NCBI GenBank assembly: GCA_937876495.1
Contig: CALEGL010000337.1
Location: 1-18,186 of the forward strand
Length of the DNA stretch: 18,186 bases
Reading direction: 5' to 3'
Source of the DNA: an uncultured Bifidobacterium sp.
Lineage (GTDB): Bacteria; Actinomycetota; Actinomycetes; Actinomycetales; Bifidobacteriaceae
Made by a program: the position numbers and the translations under genes. The notes beneath the pieces are model-generated. The model ran no database searches and was not told where the DNA came from. It was given only the letters and a program-made list of their open reading frames with translations. Below are positions 15,034 through 18,186 of the stretch, piece by piece (the first letter of the stretch is position 1; each line of letters starts with the position of its first letter).

Positions 15034-16044
15034 TCATCTGGCCTCGACCTTGACGGGCTGCCTTTCGGCGCCCACGGCGGTGATCTTCTCCCCCGTTCCG
15101 GCGTGGGGGATGTACAGAGCGATGACGTTGACGTAGCTCACCGCCATCGTGCTGGTGGCCTTCCCCTTGCCGAACAGGACCTTCTCGGCGTCGGAGGCCG
15201 GAAGGGACTGGCGGCCGCTGCCCGCCTTGCGGATCCAGGTCGAATCGATGCGCGCCACGACAAGGTCGCCCCCATCGGTGGATCTCATGACGGCGATCTG
15301 ACCCGTGGCCGGCGTGAAGGTCTGGCTCTGCGTCCCCTCGTTGCGTTCCATGCCCTCCTGGACGGTCGCGGACAGCGTGGCGAGGTCCTGCCGGAAGTAG
15401 TCGTCGGAGAACTGCGTGGCGTAGCTGCTGGAGCTTCCCTTCTCCAACACGTCCGCATAGCGGGCGACGGCCTGGGCGGGGGTGGCCACAAGACCGGAAT
15501 CATCGGCGGTTCCCATGGACGACCCCAGGGAGGCGATCTCGAACTTCGGAAGCTGCGCCCCCTGGAACAGCCGTGCCACGGCCCACAGCCTGTAGTTGTC
15601 ACGGGCTGCGTCCTGCCGCAGCACAAGCAGCCTCTTGGACTGCTGGTCGCTCGTCGTCGTCGTGATGGTGAACACGGACCGCGGCCATCCGGAATCCGTG
15701 GGGATCACCGTCTGCACGGCGCCGCTGGGAATGGCGGTCTTCGCATCCAGGGATCCCGTGGATTTCGCGATGGCGATCTCGCTGGAACGTATGGCCAGAG
15801 CGGGGCCGCTCATGTATTCGTCAAGCCCGTCGGCGCTTTTCGCCTTGTTGGCCTTGTCTATTCCGTCAAGTATGCGATGCCTGATGGCCTTCTCCTGCAC
15901 GACGGTCAGATCCGGTGTCTGGGTGGACGAGGATTCGGCCGCGAGCACCGGCGGCTGTCCGTTGCATCCAGCCAATCCGACCGTCATGGCGCAGGAAAGG
16001 AGGACGGCGGCCGCCGCGGCAATCCGATGACGTGCCTTCATCAC
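15034..16044 (-). CDS. Lipoprotein of unknown function
   Basis: A 336-residue secreted lipoprotein. The N-terminus MMKARHRIAAAAAVLLSCAMTVGLAGC is a lipoprotein signal (shown in two parts: basic start, hydrophobic core, lipobox LAGC) with the lipidated Cys at residue 27. The mature part is Ser/Thr-rich at first (SSSTQTPDLTVVQEKAIRH) and then looks globular, possibly with two similar alpha/beta halves. I do not recognise the domain with certainty; it resembles uncharacterised actinobacterial lipoproteins. Start ATG 16044 overlaps the stop of the upstream membrane-protein gene as ATGATG/TGA, so the two are probably made together and may act together outside the membrane. Downstream, ATG 15037 of a 71-codon frame overlaps this gene's stop. 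Confidence 0.82.
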   Translation of the reverse strand: MMKARHRIAAAAAVLLSCAMTVGLAGCNGQPPVLAAESSSTQTPDLTVVQEKAIRHRILDGIDKANKAKSADGLDEYMSGPALAIRSSEIAIAKSTGSLDAKTAIPSGAVQTVIPTDSGWPRSVFTITTTTSDQQSKRLLVLRQDAARDNYRLWAVARLFQGAQLPKFEIASLGSSMGTADDSGLVATPAQAVARYADVLEKGSSSSYATQFSDDYFRQDLATLSATVQEGMERNEGTQSQTFTPATGQIAVMRSTDGGDLVVARIDSTWIRKAGSGRQSLPASDAEKVLFGKGKATSTMAVSYVNVIALYIPHAGTGEKITAVGAERQPVKVEAR

Positions 16045-17138
16045 TGGCTGTCTCCTCCCTGTGATCGCGGTCCCGCGTCGTCTCCGGTGCCGATGGTATC
16101 CGGACCGCCCTCGCCGGCGAAGCGGGAGAAGTATTCGGCGAGCTCCTCCGGGGAGATCACCGACGTCTGCTCGACGTCATCGTTCCGCAGAGAGGTCTTC
16201 CGACGATGGCTTCCACGGGATGGCGCGCCCAGCATGTTACGGGCGGACGGGTCGACGACGACCGGTCCTCTGCGGTGCGTCGAACGACCGGAGTTCAGCT
16301 CCTGGCGGATGGGGATGGCGGCATGCGCCCGGACGCCACGGCGATGGCGACGGCCCCACGAACCGGTCAGAGTGCGCAGCGACCCCAGGAAGGCCTCCAC
16401 GATGGCGACCTCGTCATGCCGTCGCGCCACGCGCCGGGCGGGACGCCGATGGCGACGTCTGTCCGGCTCCATGGCGAACACCGAGGCCGCCAGAACCGTC
16501 ATCGCCGCGCACAGCCCGGCCAGGAAGTACATCGGGGTGGCGAAGTCGGGAAGCGTCCTGCGCGTCCAGTGAAGGGACACGCTCGCGCTATCGGCCGACG
16601 ACCCCAGGTCGATGAGAGCCACTCTGTCCGTCGCGTCCTTCGCGGACAACGTCACGCTTCCGGTCGAGCACCGAGAGGCGCTCCACATATCCGAATCCTT
16701 GAAGGACACCGGCAAGGTCGCCGATGTGGAACCGGAAGCGACCCGCGACTTCGTCGTCGTCAGGGACGACCATCCGTCCATGCCGGTGATTCGCGTCACC
16801 GTCTCTCCTGCGACCCATCCGCTGACGTCCTTGGCTGTTCCCAAAGCAACGCAGACATCGGCTGTGGAGGAAGACGCCGCCACCGTGACGCGAACCGAAT
16901 CGTCGATGAGGGAGAGCATGCCTGAATCGGTGAGGACGTACCGTGTCCCGGTGTCACTGACCCGTGCAGTGACTGAGGAGATCGGCCTCCATAAAGTGGC
17001 ATTGAGCAGACCCAGCGCCACGAAGGTCACGGCCAGAAGACCGAAAACCGGCGCGACGACGCCTCTCATGATCCGGGCATGGCGGGTCGGCCGGGAGGCG
17101 ACCCTGCGGCGTGCGCCTGCGTGTCGTTCTTGAGTCAT
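16041..17138 (-). CDS. Two-pass membrane protein of unknown function
   Basis: A 365-residue protein. A basic N-terminus (1-26) is followed by membrane segment 1 at about 27-46 (GVVAPVFGLLAVTFVALGLL). An extracytoplasmic Ser/Thr-rich domain of about 150 residues (47-199) has two cysteines, C96 and C157, that could form a disulfide. Segment 2 is at about 200-223, then a cytoplasmic tail (224-365) very rich in Arg at first and acidic at its end (PEELAEYFSRFAGEGG). The orientation follows from the positive flanks. I recognise no family. Its stop overlaps the start of the lipoprotein gene by 4 bases. A TAGAAT box lies 9 bases before the ATG, suggesting a very short leader; no Shine-Dalgarno is seen. 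Divergent from the FKBP lipoprotein gene. Confidence 0.8.
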   Translation of the reverse strand: MTQERHAGARRRVASRPTRHARIMRGVVAPVFGLLAVTFVALGLLNATLWRPISSVTARVSDTGTRYVLTDSGMLSLIDDSVRVTVAASSSTADVCVALGTAKDVSGWVAGETVTRITGMDGWSSLTTTKSRVASGSTSATLPVSFKDSDMWSASRCSTGSVTLSAKDATDRVALIDLGSSADSASVSLHWTRRTLPDFATPMYFLAGLCAAMTVLAASVFAMEPDRRRHRRPARRVARRHDEVAIVEAFLGSLRTLTGSWGRRHRRGVRAHAAIPIRQELNSGRSTHRRGPVVVDPSARNMLGAPSRGSHRRKTSLRNDDVEQTSVISPEELAEYFSRFAGEGGPDTIGTGDDAGPRSQGGDSQ

Positions 17139-17147
17139 AGCAACGCC

Positions 17148-17153
17148 ATTCTA
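17148..17153 (-). promoter_or_regulatory. Possible -10 box (TAGAAT) of the membrane-protein operon
   Basis: TAGAAT (minus strand) ends 9 bases before ATG 17138 and is close to the TATAAT consensus. No obvious -35. The transcript would have a leader of only 2-3 bases. Confidence 0.4.
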
Positions 17154-17206
17154 CAGGTGGACGACGGGAGAGGGGCACGACCGATGACCTTGCCGGATCG
17201 ACGGCG

Positions 17207-17234
17207 CCCGACGGTGACGGCTGGAGCCGTCGGG
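17207..17234. promoter_or_regulatory. Alternative hairpins in the divergent promoter region
   Basis: CCCGACGG (17207-17214) can pair with CCGTCGGG (17227-17234), or GACGGC (17216-17221) with GCCGTC (17226-17231) around a TGGA tetraloop; the two exclude each other. It lies between two divergent -10 boxes, so it could be an operator or a structure in an RNA leader. The role is unknown. Confidence 0.3.
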
Positions 17235-17289
17235 GCTATCGGGTGCTGGGACCTTCATTGCGGCAGAGACGCTCATCAGGAGAGGACGG

Positions 17290-17295
17290 TAGTGT
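17290..17295 (+). promoter_or_regulatory. Possible -10 box (TAGTGT) of the FKBP lipoprotein gene
   Basis: TAGTGT ends 7 bases before ATG 17303, giving a leaderless transcript if used. It competes with an alternative reading: GTG 17297 with the purine-rich AGGAGAGGA (17278-17286) as Shine-Dalgarno. Confidence 0.35.
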
Positions 17296-17302
17296 TGTGG
17301 AC

Positions 17303-18186
17303 ATGCATATCGCACCGCGGCGGCCGCGCCGTCTGAGCACCCTATTGTCGCTGATCGCCGTCGCAGCCCTGGGCCTATCCTTGGCCTCCTGCGGAGGGTC
17401 GTCCTCGTCGTCCTCCTCCGCATCCTCATCGTCCTCCACGTCGTCCTCGTCCTCCACCACGCTGGACCAGCTGGCAGGAGTCACCGCCACGGGCACCCTC
17501 GGAAAGAAGCCCACCATCGCCTTCCGCACCCCCATGACGGTGCAGAACAACACCTACGCCGTTCTCCAGAAGGGCAACGGCAACGTCGTCTCCGACGGGG
17601 ACCGCGTCTGCGCGCAGGCCATCGCCATCAACGCCAAGGACGGCTCCGAACTCATGGACACCTGGACGAAGAACACGCCCGACTGCTCGCTGGTCGTCGA
17701 CTCGGGCTCCATCAGCAGCGCCTACTACAAGGTCTTCAAGGGCCAGCGTCTCAACGCCACCATCGCCTTCGGCGTCAACGACGAGAACTCCGAAGGCACC
17801 TCGTACATCATGGCGATGACGCTGGTGTCGAAGAGCAAGGCCCTGACGCGCGCCACGGGAACCGCCGTCACGGACATCCCCTCGAACCTGCCCAAGGTCA
17901 CTCTGGCAAGCGACGGAACGCCTTCCCTCTCCCTCAACGGCTACACGGCCGGAAGCTCCCTGGTCGCCCAGACGCTGATCAAGGGCACGGGAGAAAAGGT
18001 CACGTCGTCCGACACGATCAGCGCGAAGTACACGGGCTGGTATGTGACGAAGAAGGGCAAGCTCAAGCAGTTCGATTCCAACTGGAGCAGCGGGTCGGCT
18101 TCCGACTTCTCGCTGTCCGAGGTCGTCACCGGATGGACGAAGGGTCTGACGGGCCAGACCGTGGGATCCCAGGTGCTGCTCGTCAT
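17303..18186 (+). CDS. FKBP-type peptidyl-prolyl isomerase lipoprotein (C-terminus beyond right edge)
   Basis: The open frame continues past the right edge; 294 residues are visible. A basic N-terminus, hydrophobic core and lipobox LASC give a lipoprotein signal with Cys30, followed by a Ser-rich linker (33-52). Residues about 60-185 look like a diverged first FKBP domain (VLQKGNGNVVSDGDRV near 87-102). Residues from about 215 are a more typical FKBP domain: LIKGTGEKVTSSDTISAKYTG, QFDSNW (256-261) and VVTGWTKGLTGQTVGSQVLL (274-293), matching the FDS and GW-x2-GL-x-G motifs. It probably catalyses prolyl cis-trans isomerisation of exported proteins at the cell surface. The start is ATG 17303; in-frame GTG 17297, two codons earlier, is an alternative. 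Divergent from the membrane-protein/lipoprotein operon. Confidence 0.88.
   Translation, partial: MHIAPRRPRRLSTLLSLIAVAALGLSLASCGGSSSSSSSASSSSSTSSSSSTTLDQLAGVTATGTLGKKPTIAFRTPMTVQNNTYAVLQKGNGNVVSDGDRVCAQAIAINAKDGSELMDTWTKNTPDCSLVVDSGSISSAYYKVFKGQRLNATIAFGVNDENSEGTSYIMAMTLVSKSKALTRATGTAVTDIPSNLPKVTLASDGTPSLSLNGYTAGSSLVAQTLIKGTGEKVTSSDTISAKYTGWYVTKKGKLKQFDSNWSSGSASDFSLSEVVTGWTKGLTGQTVGSQVLLV

Noticed and set aside
1..18186. CRISPR arrays, insertion sequences, attachment sites, phage genes
   Set aside because: No regularly spaced repeats, transposase or integrase motifs, or terminal inverted repeats were seen on either strand.

Overview
The window is high-GC DNA (roughly two thirds G+C by eye) from an actinobacterium. 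The gene set and order best fit the Bifidobacteriaceae (Bifidobacterium or a close relative): an RNase E/G with a long Arg/Asp/Ser-rich N-terminal extension, an argS-lysA pair followed by hom-thrB and a Maf-NUDIX fusion, and a Ser-rich FKBP lipoprotein. This placement comes from protein style and synteny as I know them; no search was run. I see no mobile elements, phage genes, CRISPR arrays or clear signs of transfer. The window looks like core chromosome.

Layout, left to right. 1-2179 (-) is the 5' part of an RNase E/G gene that runs off the left edge. 2180-2519 is a gene-free gap with several inverted repeats, probably the rne leader. 2520-3680 (-) is dapE. 3773-4717 (+) is an AEC-family transporter, divergent from dapE. 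4810-6279 (-) is a Maf-NUDIX fusion, 6276-7289 (-) is thrB and 7301-8614 (-) is hom; they form one tight operon ending in a hairpin terminator. After a 243-bp leader come lysA (8858-10459, -) and argS (10461-12257, -), one base apart. Then follow a hairpin-rich spacer, ridA (12416-12805, -) and tRNA-Arg(CCG) (12893-12965, -). 13076-13702 (+) is a CYTH-domain protein. 13860-14825 (-) is a thioredoxin-fold/TPR protein resembling CnoX/YbbN but lacking the CxxC. 15034-16044 (-) is a lipoprotein of unknown function and 16041-17138 (-) a two-pass membrane protein. 17303-18186 (+) is the start of an FKBP-type prolyl isomerase lipoprotein cut by the right edge.

Functional themes. The left and middle parts encode aspartate-family amino acid biosynthesis: DapE and LysA for diaminopimelate/lysine, Hom and ThrB for threonine. 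RidA, which clears reactive enamine/imine by-products of PLP enzymes, fits beside them. ArgS and tRNA-Arg(CCG) lie close together on the same strand. The right part is an envelope-oriented module of unknown function: the membrane protein and lipoprotein genes share an ATGA stop/start overlap, followed by the thioredoxin-like/TPR gene, with the FKBP lipoprotein transcribed divergently.

The most unusual non-coding signals are: (a) a leader before the thioredoxin-like gene that places a strong Shine-Dalgarno in a hairpin loop ahead of an Arg/Lys-rich 15-codon reading frame overlapping the gene start; (b) nested inverted repeats between ridA and argS; (c) TANNNT boxes 6-9 bases before several start codons, suggesting leaderless or near-leaderless mRNAs; (d) a 15-bp tandem duplication over the stop codon of the Maf-NUDIX gene. 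I did not find a clearly new multi-gene system. The membrane protein/lipoprotein/thioredoxin-like cluster is the best candidate for undescribed biology.
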